64,000 nt of DNA from Gyrodactylus bullatarudis. Taxonomy: Eukaryota > Platyhelminthes > Monogenea > Gyrodactylidea > Gyrodactylidae. Under the pieces are notes generated by a model. It worked only from the letters and a program-made list of their open reading frames with translations. It was not told where the DNA came from and searched no databases. This document shows, in pieces, positions 9,306 to 19,689 of the stretch (its first letter is position 1; each line of letters opens with the position of its first letter). The translations under genes and the position numbers were made by a program. The DNA lies in NCBI GenBank assembly GCA_012064415.1, contig SSNU01000186.1, forward strand, positions 1 through 64,000, written 5' to 3'.

Positions 9306-10003
9306 TTATAAGGAATAAAGTATTATTAAAAGAGTCATTGAACCCTTTTTTAAGCTAACAGAACATGCAAAATTATCGCTAAATTCGATACTGAGACTAT
9401 TTTCATCTTTATGATTTTTCTCTACCAGCTCTCCATACGATGAAAAAACAATTTCAGTTGTCTTGGTCCAAGTCAACTCTTCTCTAGGGACAAATTTTGC
9501 TGTTGTTGTGTTTTCTTCCAACTTTTCCCGTTTCTCAGAGGATACAAAAAAATTTGATGTTATACCTCGATAAACATCCATGCCAACCAAGTATTCAAAA
9601 TCCTCGATTTTTGACGAGACTCCTCTTAGCACATCAAATTGTCTACTAGTCACTTTTACTGGTTGGGTCGCCAAAACTCTGAGTTCACACTTTGAATAAT
9701 AGAAATATGTACTAGTCAAATCAAGATGCTTTACAATAGCCTTGTTGATTAGATTTAGATCGGAAATTCCAAAGAAACCTCTTGTAGTAGAGTTTGAAAA
9801 GTCGAGAAATATTTTATCAAAAAAAGTTTCATTTTTACCATCGGGTATCTCCTCCAATAGGAAATGAATCATAAGTTTCTCATTAAACATTAAAATCATT
9901 TCACCTGAATATAGGATTCCATCTATCGAGTGTAGCGAATTGAGTGATCCCTGAACGCTGTTCGGTATTATCCAAAAATTGTAGCTTCCACAATGCATAT
10001 TTA
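9306..10003 (-). CDS. Carbonic-anhydrase-like gene B, exon 2 (zinc-site-less CA fold)
   Basis: The exon encodes about 232 residues. NSLHSIDGILYSGEMILMFN matches the CA block SEHTVDGxRYPAELHLVHWN, and STYFYYSKCELRVLATQPVK followed by VTSRQFDVLR matches the late CA strands. In the usual FHFHWG position it reads YNFWIIP, and EMILMF replaces ELHLVH, so all three zinc histidines are missing. The TTPP substrate loop is absent as well. Compared with gene A it carries a ~40-residue longer, Ser/Thr/Glu-rich C-terminal stem before a short hydrophobic end (MTLLIILYSL), consistent with an anchored extracellular protein. The acceptor is CTACCAG at 10010-10004, giving the same phase-1 junction as gene A. 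AATAAA lies just downstream. A catalytic role is unlikely; binding or structural roles are possible. Confidence 0.78.
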
Positions 10004-10124
10004 CTGGTAGAAAAACATAAAATTAAGATCTTCAAAGGTTTTGTGTAAAAATTTGAATTTTAAAAAACTTAAATATTTACTGAAATTTTTATCGAGAAAG
10101 TTATCATGAAAAGAGTTCAATGTG

Positions 10125-10463
10125 TAAAGCTAGTTGACATGGGGATGAGAAGTTTATTTTTGAATTCCTTTAAACCGATCTGAAAAAAATTAATCTGGTC
10201 AAAATAAGGCTGAATTCCAACTCTTTCAACGTTTCTTAAAGCTAAATGAAAATTAGGGATCAAAAACTGGACAATTTGCAAAAATAAGTTTAGCTTTTAC
10301 TTGGATATGGCGAGTATCTCTCACGTCTTTGGCCAAATTTGAATTCTTCGTCAAACGATGATCTCAAATGGATAAAAATTTACAACTCAAACGTTGAAAT
10401 GGGATAAAAATGTTGAGATTTTTGGAAAAATAGTAAATTCTCATCTTGAAGTCAGCTAGTTTA
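10125..10463. mobile_element. MITE in intron of gene B
   Basis: Ends TAAAGCTAGTTGACAT...AGATGAGAA-type and, inverted, TAAACTAGCTGACTTCAAG. The internal arms pair imperfectly (TTTCAACGTTT / AAACGTTGAAA). There is no ORF. Related ends (ATGAAGATGAGAAT, CTAGTT) appear near 13.6, 31.4, 37.1, 49.2 and 63.9 kb. It fills most of the 494-bp intron. Confidence 0.7.
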
Positions 10464-10498
10464 TTTCAGTGTGGATATAAAAATTTTTAGGAACTTAC

Positions 10499-10673
10499 CC
10501 CTTTCTTGAAACGAAACAATCCGAAATTCTTCATCACACTTGAATGAAGGAATGAATACGTTCAACATTCTAGTCTCATTTGTTTTTATTTTAACCCTGT
10601 AAATTTCTTGGTCACATTGATGAGTGCTAATTTGCAACAAACATTGATTCAGGAAAAGTATCAACTTGAGCAT
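10499..10673 (-). CDS. Carbonic-anhydrase-like gene B, exon 1 (signal peptide)
   Basis: It encodes 58 residues: a leader MLKLILFLNQCLLQ, then CDQEIYRVKIKTNETRMLNV, matching exon 1 of gene A in layout and in the CxxExYRxxI motif. The donor is GG|GTAAGT at 10498, phase 1. Together with exon 2 the product is about 290 aa. Upstream, within 100 bp, lies a palindromic ATCACGTGAT containing an E-box-like CACGTG; its role is unknown. The start ATG is the first in frame. Confidence 0.72.
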
Positions 10674-10784
10674 TAAAAGTTACGAGCCTTCTTCATTCAT
10701 TTAAAAGAGTCCATTAATGAATGAAATCACGTGATTAAAGATATACTGTAGAATAAGGACCAACTTTTCTGATAAAACTATAAA

Positions 10785-11012
10785 TTCTAAGCATTCAAAA
10801 ATAGTAATCTTATCATAAAGAGGAGCTTCATGGATAATTTCGTTATTTTATCATGTTCGTGGGATATTGTGGGAAAAAATGGGCAATGACATAATGGAGA
10901 ATGACTTTCACGCTTTAAATTTATGCGAAACATGATCTGAGTACCAAATTTTATCAGAAAAGTAAGTCCTCTCGTAAGTTGTTCGGAGAAAAAAAATTTT
11001 CACCCTAGCCTT
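10785..11012. repeat. Left arm of a ~225-bp inverted repeat
   Basis: Phrases ATAGTAATCTTATCATAAAGAG, GGGCAATGACATAATGGAGA and CTCTCGTAAGTTGTTCGGAG recur in inverse orientation at 15947-16172 with few differences. A diverged partial third copy is near 40330-40425. There is no coding content. Confidence 0.85.
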
Positions 11013-11036
11013 ATTTTTTTCATCTCTTATCTTCTA

Positions 11037-11495
11037 TCAAATGAATACTATGCTAAATATGTTGTTAAAAATTTTTTCGTTTGTTAATAAAAATAAGAAT
11101 TTGAAAGATAATTTCTTTTTTTCATTAAAGAAACTTAATGCGTTGTCTATTTCGTTTTCTTTTGTATATTTGATATTTGGGTGAATTGAATTCATCTCTC
11201 TGTGAAATTCTGAAATAGATGCATCCGGTTTCATTATGATGAAAGTATCATCTACATATATTATATAAATATCTGTATATCTGTTGATGATCTGGTTCAT
11301 TCGTTCTTTTTCTAGGTAACCAAGGAAAATATCTGCTAATATTGGACTTAGTGGGGACCCCATAGCTATACCATCTTTCTGAATATACAATTCCTTTTGG
11401 AATGAGAAGGGAATGTTGGTGCAACACACTCTTAACATTTCGGTTATTTCAATTCCATTCAATTTGTTTATTACATGTGGATTTTCATCTGACAT
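11037..11495 (-). pseudogene. Penelope-like element reverse transcriptase fragment
   Basis: The 152-aa stretch contains the RT catalytic landmarks DGIAMGSPLSPILADIF (residues 41-57) and IYVDDTFIIM (79-88), with the two Asp residues of the YxDD box at 82-83. The MGSPLSP block and YVDDTF are typical of PLE reverse transcriptases. The palm is present, but the thumb decays after residue ~115, and upstream sequence is cut at 11496 next to a MITE. No endonuclease follows. The fragment is inactive and lies just inside the left arm of the inverted repeat. Confidence 0.85.
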
Positions 11496-11499
11496 TTTT

Positions 11500-11984
11500 A
11501 AGAATGATGGCCTGTTTTACTACGGGGAAAGAGCTTAGAGAAAAAAAAATTTTAAATAAAAATAGGGATTATAAAAAAAAGTGTATCAAAAGGTAGAGAA
11601 AATATCACACTTCTCAAATCAATAAACACGATGTATTTACAAAACTTATATCAAAATTGATAAATCATAGATCAGTTTATTCGAGCATTGACAAAACCCA
11701 TATTAATTTTGACAAATCATTCATCTATCTTGGTGGAAGTTGACAAACCTATATCATTTTTGACAAGTCTTAGATCAGTCTTAGTAGGCAATTACAAATC
11801 TAAAATCAAATGTAACCATTAGTATATCAGAATTGGCTAGGAATAGTTGGACAGCGTGAAAAACAAAAGTTTACTGAGCTCCTTCAACAAACTTACTAGT
11901 TGTTTTACTGTAATGTAGCTAATAATCTGGGTTCAAAAGATTAAAAAGAACTCTTTCCTCGTAATAAAACGGGCCATCATTCTT
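11500..11984. mobile_element. MITE with ~35-bp terminal inverted repeats and an internal minisatellite
   Basis: The left end AAGAATGATGGCCTGTTTTA and following bases pair with the right end, whose inverse reads AAGAATGATGGCCCGTTTTA. The match continues through ACGRGGAAAGAG. Inside lie three ~52-bp tandem units (11640-11691, 11692-11743, 11744-11794), each starting CAAA and containing TTGA(T/C)AAATCAT. There is no transposase. Target duplication is unclear. Confidence 0.8.
11640..11794. repeat. Three-copy 52-bp minisatellite inside MITE
   Basis: Three diverged tandem units with the pattern CAAA.CC.ATAT.A.TTTTGACAAATCAT. Units 2 and 3 are the most alike. Confidence 0.7.
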
Positions 11985-12405
11985 GAGTTTTTGACTGAAA
12001 AATGTCAGATTTATATGTCTGGGCAAAGAGGATCATAAATCGTGTAAATAAAGGGCTCATATGGCAACAGAACACTCATTTTGAAGGTATTTTTATAACC
12101 AAGAAGATAAGCTGGTTCATTTAGATTTATCGGATAAACTCGAAAGGTATTGTGAGTTTTATAATTCCTTGAATTGATACGTCTCAAAATTTGAACTGTT
12201 GTTTTTTATTTTCTCTTGAACAACTTATTAATTTCCCCCGAAAAGTTTGTCTGTCCTAGAAAACATGATTTCCCAACAAAAAAATTTCGTCTAATAGGTA
12301 TAATTTTTGGTATCAAATCATTTATAAGGATAATAATACGAGGAAAAACTGTACATTAAAGACGAAATAATGTCTCTCGATTTCGAATAGATCCTAGCCT
12401 GAAAT

Positions 12406-12463
12406 TACAGTCAGTATTCCAATTTGCCGGTTAATTTTTATCACCTATTTTTCTACTCTCAAA
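12406..12463. repeat. 58-bp inverted repeat, left arm flanking gap
   Basis: This 58-bp stretch (starting TACAGTCAGTATTCC, ending TTCTACTCTCAAA) is the perfect reverse complement of 13475-13532. The right arm begins at the very first base after the N run. Confidence 0.95.
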
Positions 12464-12737
12464 ATAAATTTTCACCATTACCTTATTACTTATGAGTAGA
12501 CATATCATATCAAAAGGTTCGTTAAATTTTTACATTTGATTACAACAAGTACTAATCGATAGATCTTCTTTTTCTCATCCCATCTGTACCATAAACTAGC
12601 TATCCAAGAGCCCACATAACAATAATATTTTAACTCAAAGTCGCGCAATTTTTTGATGATTTTACTCAATTTTTATTCTCATCTCTCAATTTTTATTTTT
12701 CTTCACCTCAAAAATGGGCTTGTCAATCTTAACCCCT

Positions 12738-13474
12738 NNNNNNNNNNNNNNNNNNNNNNNNNNNNNNNNNNNNNNNNNNNNNNNNNNNNNNNNNNNNNNN
12801 NNNNNNNNNNNNNNNNNNNNNNNNNNNNNNNNNNNNNNNNNNNNNNNNNNNNNNNNNNNNNNNNNNNNNNNNNNNNNNNNNNNNNNNNNNNNNNNNNNNN
12901 NNNNNNNNNNNNNNNNNNNNNNNNNNNNNNNNNNNNNNNNNNNNNNNNNNNNNNNNNNNNNNNNNNNNNNNNNNNNNNNNNNNNNNNNNNNNNNNNNNNN
13001 NNNNNNNNNNNNNNNNNNNNNNNNNNNNNNNNNNNNNNNNNNNNNNNNNNNNNNNNNNNNNNNNNNNNNNNNNNNNNNNNNNNNNNNNNNNNNNNNNNNN
13101 NNNNNNNNNNNNNNNNNNNNNNNNNNNNNNNNNNNNNNNNNNNNNNNNNNNNNNNNNNNNNNNNNNNNNNNNNNNNNNNNNNNNNNNNNNNNNNNNNNNN
13201 NNNNNNNNNNNNNNNNNNNNNNNNNNNNNNNNNNNNNNNNNNNNNNNNNNNNNNNNNNNNNNNNNNNNNNNNNNNNNNNNNNNNNNNNNNNNNNNNNNNN
13301 NNNNNNNNNNNNNNNNNNNNNNNNNNNNNNNNNNNNNNNNNNNNNNNNNNNNNNNNNNNNNNNNNNNNNNNNNNNNNNNNNNNNNNNNNNNNNNNNNNNN
13401 NNNNNNNNNNNNNNNNNNNNNNNNNNNNNNNNNNNNNNNNNNNNNNNNNNNNNNNNNNNNNNNNNNNNNNNNNN
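12738..13474. other. Assembly gap (737 N)
   Basis: Unresolved bases. Apparent open frames across it are artefacts. The flanking perfect inverted repeat suggests that the missing sequence is palindromic or that the join is wrong. Confidence 0.98.
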
Positions 13475-13532
13475 TTTGAGAGTAGAAAAATAGGTGATAA
13501 AAATTAACCGGCAAATTGGAATACTGACTGTA
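13475..13532. repeat. 58-bp inverted repeat, right arm flanking gap
   Basis: Perfect inverse of 12406-12463; it starts at the gap edge and may continue into it. Confidence 0.95.
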
Positions 13533-13833
13533 TCTCATTCTCTTAATATTGTAAAACTCTCTAGTAATTTTGTTTAAGCATTCCTCTAGAAATTTGATAA
13601 TTCTCATCTTCATATTAACTAGGCGAAGTAAACCTATCAGGATATTTTTTCTTCTATGATGTCCCTGGGAGATTATAGTAAAAAAATGAGTATTACCATA
13701 CAAATATCATCTGAGTCTCAGATGATGTGTGCTGAATTCTGTTAAAATATTATTCATGTGAGATGTACACTTTTCAGATGATCAACTTTCAAAATAAATA
13801 AAATTAATTACAAAAAGAGTTATAAAAACAGTT

Positions 13834-15372
13834 TTAACCATTTTTATTTTTCATAAAAATTTCTTTATGTTTAGCAACCACGAATAATGCTATAATCTTG
13901 TTTGCCCTTATCAAACGATGTGCTCCATAACTGACCTCTTCAAGATAGTGCTCCTCAACAATAAGGGGTTTGTCCTCTGGAATTTGCTTGATTTTCTCGA
14001 TTCTATTCTTTATAATACTCACCAAATCTTCATTTTCGATTCTAACAAGCATACACTCAAGGATTTCTTCAAATTTTTCCCGGGAACCAAGCATTGATGC
14101 ACATCTCAGATAAAAATCTTCGTATGAACATCTGCAAGATAAGAAACGAATGTATACATCCCTAACGTTGATTCGCTTCATAAGGTCCGTTTCCTTCGGA
14201 TAAAAATTTGATTTCATTCCACAAATGTTTGTATTCCTAAGCATACTTGAGTATAGGTACAATATTTTCCTATTCAAAAGTTTCATACCATTCGAATGAC
14301 CTGATAGCAATAAATGTATCTCGAGAATTGCTGTTAACGAATGCACAAATTCATCGTGGTCCTTATTAAGACTTATTAGTCTGAAAATGTAGGGTTCCGC
14401 ATAAAATTTTTCCAAATATTTGGGATTGAATATAATGGCAGCATAAAATACTAAATCATCAAAGGTGACCTTACTATCGAGCAAATTTTTGAGGAATTCG
14501 TAGACCTGTTCTGGATCATTCCCTATTTTCATTGATTCTACCTCTTTATCAAATTTATTTTTGAGCATTTCCTTGTATTTTGTCACAAATGCCAAGGCAA
14601 TAATTTTATTACACCTCATAATGTTATGACCACCGTATTTCGTTTTTGAAAGATAAAATTCTTCAACAGAGTTATTTTCCATAAAGCATTTACTCACTGA
14701 GTTCATTAATTTCTCTAAACTCGATCGTAATTTCTTTTCACAAATTCGTGTCAACATGCAATCAATAATTTCTGTAGTATCATCTTGTAGAGTTAGGGAA
14801 AAATGGCATTTTTTATAAAAATCATGACAACTCACACGACAAGTTAAAAAGTCGACATAGATTGACTTCAGACTACCTTTTAAGGCAATACATTCATTTG
14901 GAGACCGGTATTTTGAAATTTTGCATGTTTTTTCATCGCAAAGAACCAGCTCGTAGATGTAATAAATTTTTTTGCTCATGTTTACTGTAAGTTCTATTTG
15001 TCTCTTGCTATTTGGCGAATGCATTCCAACGAGACCTGTGAACAATCTAGCTTTTTCCTCTGGATCACGTATAAAATCTATAAATCTAAAAATCTTTGTT
15101 TCAGTTAGGCATCCTCCATATTCGAATAAAATTCCATATGACTCGCGCTTGAATGTATCCAAATCCGAGTTGTTTTTAATTAATTTAATTAACTTTTTTA
15201 GAGTTTTATCATCTATTTGTGGTATTTTTTCGTATTTTTTAAAATCCGTATATGATATTCTCGGAATATTTTCCTTAGAATCTTCTGATTCCACATCAGA
15301 ATCACTATTTAATTGTAAAACTGTTCTTCGTGGTGGAGCCTCATTCGTTCTATAATCTCTAAATGACATCAC
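13834..15372 (-). CDS. Unrecognised 512-aa protein made of a tandemly duplicated ~235-aa unit
   Basis: A single uninterrupted 512-codon frame. Residues 1-45 are acidic and probably disordered (SDSDVESEDSKENIPR). The remainder is two copies of one unit: residues ~57-270 and ~290-505. IYVDFLTCRVSCHDFY (171) matches VYIRFLSCRCSYEDFY (406), and YGGHNIMRCNKIIALAFV (246) matches YGAHRLIRANKIIALFVV (482), a constant offset of 235-236 residues. Both units are helix-rich with spaced Cys residues. There is no signal peptide or membrane segment, so it is likely cytosolic or nuclear. A TATAAA lies about 75 bp upstream of the ATG on the minus strand. No known family was recognised. Its position between two inverted 225-bp repeats leaves open that it is transposon cargo rather than a host gene. 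Confidence 0.8.
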   Translation of the reverse strand: MMSFRDYRTNEAPPRRTVLQLNSDSDVESEDSKENIPRISYTDFKKYEKIPQIDDKTLKKLIKLIKNNSDLDTFKRESYGILFEYGGCLTETKIFRFIDFIRDPEEKARLFTGLVGMHSPNSKRQIELTVNMSKKIYYIYELVLCDEKTCKISKYRSPNECIALKGSLKSIYVDFLTCRVSCHDFYKKCHFSLTLQDDTTEIIDCMLTRICEKKLRSSLEKLMNSVSKCFMENNSVEEFYLSKTKYGGHNIMRCNKIIALAFVTKYKEMLKNKFDKEVESMKIGNDPEQVYEFLKNLLDSKVTFDDLVFYAAIIFNPKYLEKFYAEPYIFRLISLNKDHDEFVHSLTAILEIHLLLSGHSNGMKLLNRKILYLYSSMLRNTNICGMKSNFYPKETDLMKRINVRDVYIRFLSCRCSYEDFYLRCASMLGSREKFEEILECMLVRIENEDLVSIIKNRIEKIKQIPEDKPLIVEEHYLEEVSYGAHRLIRANKIIALFVVAKHKEIFMKNKNG

Positions 15373-15946
15373 TCATAAATTTGAAACAGAAAAGATTTTA
15401 TAAAAACGAATTTTTAATTTACGCAGATATAAAGAGTAACGTAAGGACTTTATATTTCCAACCATTTGAAACCGGGTTTCTCCAGTTTCAATTCCTGGGT
15501 TAATCTGATTAACATAACCATCAAATTTTTTTAACTAACAAATAATAAGGACACTCAGAGGATAATTCAATAGACCTTAAAATAAGGGAAAAGTTTTCTT
15601 CATTGAGGAAGAGGATCCGAATCTGTGCGTACAGGAAAATCAAAGTTTCAAGTCGTTTCAGGTTCAGCGAATAATAGCGCATTGGGCGTAACCAATCAGA
15701 TTCATTTGAACTCTTGAAAATGAGGGGATCATGGTTTAAGGTCTACTCGAGCCTATGTTCAGGTATAAAACTGCCTATATCCGCCTTATAACTAAGTTAA
15801 TGGTTTGGTTAAGGCTCATTCTATTCAGGGGTTTTCTATCTGATATGCTTAACAAATATCTTGGTTACTCACTTTTTAAAATATTATCAACATGTTTGAT
15901 AGTTATTTTCATGAATGAAGATCAAACAAAGCTTCATTTATGAGGA

Positions 15947-16172
15947 CTAGGCTAGGGTGTAATTTTTTTTCTCCGAACAACTTACGAGAGGACTTACTTT
16001 TCTGATAAAATTTGGTACTCAGATCATGTTTCGCATAATTTTAAAGCGTGAAAGTAATTCTCCATTATGTCATTGCCCATTTTTCCCACAATATCCCACG
16101 GTAATGATAAAATAATGAAATTAACCATGAAGCCCCTCTTTATGATAAGATTACTATTTTTGAACATAAAAA
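15947..16172. repeat. Right arm of the ~225-bp inverted repeat
   Basis: Inverse of 10785-11012 (for example CTCCGAACAACTTACGAGAG, CTCTTTATGATAAGATTACT). The two arms bracket 4.9 kb holding a PLE RT fragment, a MITE, the gap and the 512-aa gene. Confidence 0.85.
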
Positions 16173-16179
16173 TTAAGAA

Positions 16180-17428
16180 ACTCATTAAAAGGCCAAGTGA
16201 TTTCAGATATTAGTGATTGCATGGTAATAATTCATTGAAAATTGAGCGGCGATTTAAAAATTTTTTTTTTTTAAATATGCATAATTTAAAATGAAAATTT
16301 ACAAAAACATCATCTTCGAGCATTACAATTCAGAGATTGTAGCTCGGTTGGAACATTTGGTTGAGAATAATCTCAAGTCTTCTCTACGTCACAATAAAAG
16401 GTGTCTTGGGTCTTTGTCTGTCAAACCATTTAGACCTGATTTCAAGTGGTGCAATTGGTACAAGAGAGGTCATAATCTTTCATTGATTTTTTTCGTAACT
16501 GAAATTATCTCATGGTCAAGCTCGAATAGGAAGGAAATGGTGATATGGCTGAAATTGATGAAACGAATATTTCAAATTTATTATTCAGTCACGTATCTAC
16601 TCAAAAGTATATTTGCGATTAATCAAAATCTCTTTCAAAATAATTTATTATTGAATAAAAAGAATTATCTATTCATCTAAATTCAAATAATGTCATGACA
16701 TGTAACTTTTAATAATTTTCTTTCTACTCTTTTAAAATTAATAAAATCATTGATTTATTTTTCAAAATCAAAATTTCTTACACCTTGAAATCAACAAATA
16801 TATTCAACTCGAAATTTAAATTGTCTCCAATTTTTTCTGGAATCGCTGGAAGTATGCCGTTTTGAAAATTCTAAGATTTTAATGAAAAAATGATAGTATT
16901 TTTGAGAATATCATTAATTGTCAAATTCTTCGAAAATAGCTGTGAATCATTACAAACCACTTTATCAATATTCCCTGTTGGATTTAAAGGTATTTTGCTC
17001 AAGGTTCGTCCTGATTGCGTATCCGGAAATTTGCAAACATGGTATTTTAACAGAATACCAAGTTTGAGTCATAAATTTGTTCAAATTAAAAGGAAATATG
17101 AGAACACGAAATATGTGAAGAAAATTTTGTAAATTTTATTGTAGAAAAGTCATCTCTATGATTTAGGATGCGTAAAATAGGTCTTGAATTCTTCTAAATT
17201 ACTCCTTTGATCGATGATCTATTTTTCCTTATAGAAGTTCTTATTATGACCTATGATCTGAGAGCAATTCAGAATGGGAGAATTTACAAGTTTTAAAAAT
17301 GTAAGTTTAAAATGTATTTGGTGATCGATTTGTTTTAATCGATTAATTAATGAAATTTAACTATTTCAACGATTTGGCACAGTTCCGAAAATTTTCTAGG
17401 ACAAAAGGTTTTGTTATTTTTGTAGAAC
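16180..17428. other. Gene-free stretch
   Basis: Open frames at 16291-16680 (+) and 16890-17132 (+) are low-complexity in codon use and match nothing recognised, so they are treated as unsupported. Confidence 0.4.
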
Positions 17429-17807
17429 TACAGCCGGTTCCAAAACTCAGTGAAAATTTGATTCCGTGGCGAGGAGTGCGAAATACACGAACAAATACCA
17501 ATTTTTATCGTAGATTTCATTGGTCCGGTCTAAATTTTATTTCATTCACCCGTTTAGACATAAGAAATATATTAAAAATACATTGATTTTTGGGCTCGCA
17601 CTGCAAGGATATTATAAGATAATTTCGCCGAAAATATGTTATTTTAAATGATCTTTCATTTGAGATATTTTTCAGATCGATTGATCTCTTTTTAAAAAAT
17701 CAGAAAATACTGGTTGCTTGTAAGCGACAGGGTCAAATTTATGATCTGAAGTGTTGATCCAGTTCAGTAACTTTAATGAAAGAACGATGTTCGAAGAAAA
17801 TAGGAAC

Positions 17808-17972
17808 AGTGGAGAGAAAAGTGAAAAAGCTTACATAGGCCAAGGTAGTTGAAGGTTATAGGAATAATTCTTTTGAACACATAAGTCTGGTTTATATAAA
17901 TTTATGAAGAACTTCTCCTTCACATAAACGTCTGTACTGTCATCACTCGGGTTTTTGTATAAAATATTTTAA
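17808..17972 (-). pseudogene. PLE endonuclease C-terminal end, reverse oriented
   Basis: The minus strand reads DDSTDVYVKEKFFINLYKPD, then LCVQKNYSYNLQLPWPM, the C-terminal region of the GIY-YIG protein seen at 24.9 and 39.0 kb. It ends head-to-head against a forward-oriented PLE tail: 17808-17863 is an inverted copy of 17988-18042. Confidence 0.75.
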
Positions 17973-17984
17973 TATTTGCTATTT

Positions 17985-18262
17985 AACCTTCAACTACCTT
18001 GGCCTATGTAAGCTTTTTCACTTTTCTCTCCACTGTTGCTATTTATTGGAGAGTTTTGATGTTTTTTCAGCTTACATTTATTCTATTTTTTGTCAACTTT
18101 TACTATTTCTTTCATAATTTGTAAATTATTATTTTCATTCATCTTTTAACTTTTATCATTATCAAAGAGACACATTTGATGTTAATATATCCTTTTTTCT
18201 ACTTTTCCAATTATGAATTTATGTGGATTTTCGGACGTATTTAAAATTTACGTGAATATTTT
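17985..18262 (+). mobile_element. PLE 3' untranslated tail
   Basis: It begins AACCTTCAACTACCTTGGCC and continues through TGTTGCTATTTATTGGAGAG to the CGGACGT...TTACGTGAAT terminus, matching the tail after the endonuclease at 24.99-25.28 kb. Confidence 0.75.
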
Positions 18263-19424
18263 TATCGTAATAAAATAGGAATATTTTAAAGAGGAATAAT
18301 TATTTGATTAATTTTTCTTTGCTATGTTTTTTTACAGATTTCTAATAAGGCTAAGATCAGATCAAAATAATTAACGAAATGGAGAAAAAGGAGTTTTTTC
18401 CTGCTGTAGGAAGAGTGAAAAAAAGGTTCGAATCAAAAGTTTATTTTTTATAAAATAAAATTAGGATGATAGCACCTTGAAAAGAAGTTTACGATAGACT
18501 CAGTTCTTCAAAAGATAAACATTGGTCAGAGGCTTGACTTGACAGGCCTTTTAGTCTGTCTTATGCGATAGTAATTCATCTTATTTCATTGCACAAAGGT
18601 TTCTTGTAGGCTTGTCATGAGTTTTACAGTCGGTTGCGAAACTCATTGGCCACTCTAGTCCGAAGAAACTGGGGCGTAATATACCGTGAAAAATATACAA
18701 ATATATCAAAATTTTACCAAAAATTCATTGGTGCATTTAGTTTTCCGTTTAACTTGTGTTTTCAAGAGTAAAATTTATAAGTGTCAGAAATTGAGTTTTT
18801 AAAGCTTTATTGTGAGGATCAGAGAGGTGTTAGAGACTTCGAAATTATCAATTAATACAAAAAAGAAGGTCCTTTTTCATAAGAACATTAAAGTTCCCTC
18901 AAAAAAGCACTCTAAAAAAACCTGTTTTATGTAGGTCTACTTGTAAGCGACCGATCAAAATCAGGGTTTTGGATCACATATTAAAGGGGTGTGAATCAAT
19001 TATACGTTCAATCGAGCTTCAGATGGTCTTGTTCGAAAGATAAAAAAGTGCTGATTTCATAAATAGTCAGGGCAAGACAATCAGTTCATTAGATCACAAG
19101 TGATTGGAACTTGAAATCCAGATCATATTTTTATTGAAAATATGTATTTTTAGGTTTCTTATAAGAGTGATATATATCAATTAAATGATACCAAAAGCTC
19201 ATATATTTATTAAAGAAATATTCTTGAACCTTTTATCTGATCCTAAATCAGCCATAGGGATACTGATGAATAAAAATTGAAGGCCAAAATTCATCAGATT
19301 TATTTATTGTGTGAAAATTCGGTGTAGAATAATCATAATTTATCAAAAAATAAATAATATATAAAAAATATCAATTTATAAATCTAAATTTTTATTAAAA
19401 TAGTAATTTCATAAAATTAATAAT
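18263..19424. other. Gene-free stretch
   Basis: AT-rich. Apart from the Tc1-like end at 18627, no feature is supported. Confidence 0.4.
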
Positions 19425-19685
19425 CTATTGAGCCTGCTTGTTTTTCGATAACTTTTATGAGCCTTCGAGGCATGCTGTCTATTGTATTGTTGATGACACT
19501 TATATTCATGGATTGAGTTATCTTCTCGATAACATCGATAAGGTCATCTTCTGGGTCAGCATTTCTGGCAGCAGTATGCCACATTCGCTTATAATATCCA
19601 AAATATTTTCTATTGGATTGAGATCCTGACTATTGGTTGGCCACTTGGGTAACATTTTAAGTCCATTTCTTGTGAAATAGTAGTG
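19425..19685 (-). pseudogene. Tc1-like transposase, C-terminal fragment with frameshift
   Basis: The minus strand reads NGLKMLPKWPTNSQDLNPIE followed by NILDII. This is the Tc1 block (WPxxSPDLNPIExxW) that holds the last catalytic Asp-Glu region. After a frameshift it continues RNADPEDDLIDVIEKITQSM and ends TIDSMPRRLIKVIEKQAGSI, the typical Tc1 C-terminus. The N-terminal DNA-binding region and the first catalytic residues are absent. Upstream sequence switches to an unrelated acidic ORF. Confidence 0.8.
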
Positions 19686-19689
19686 GGAC

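Noticed and set aside
11640..11794. CRISPR-like array
   Set aside because: Units are diverged, contiguous and only three in number, inside a MITE in eukaryotic DNA; there are no distinct spacers.
12653..13703. Long open frames of up to 324 codons
   Set aside because: They consist almost entirely of N from the assembly gap.
14972..15355. 127-aa plus-strand ORF
   Set aside because: It is the antisense shadow of the 512-aa gene.
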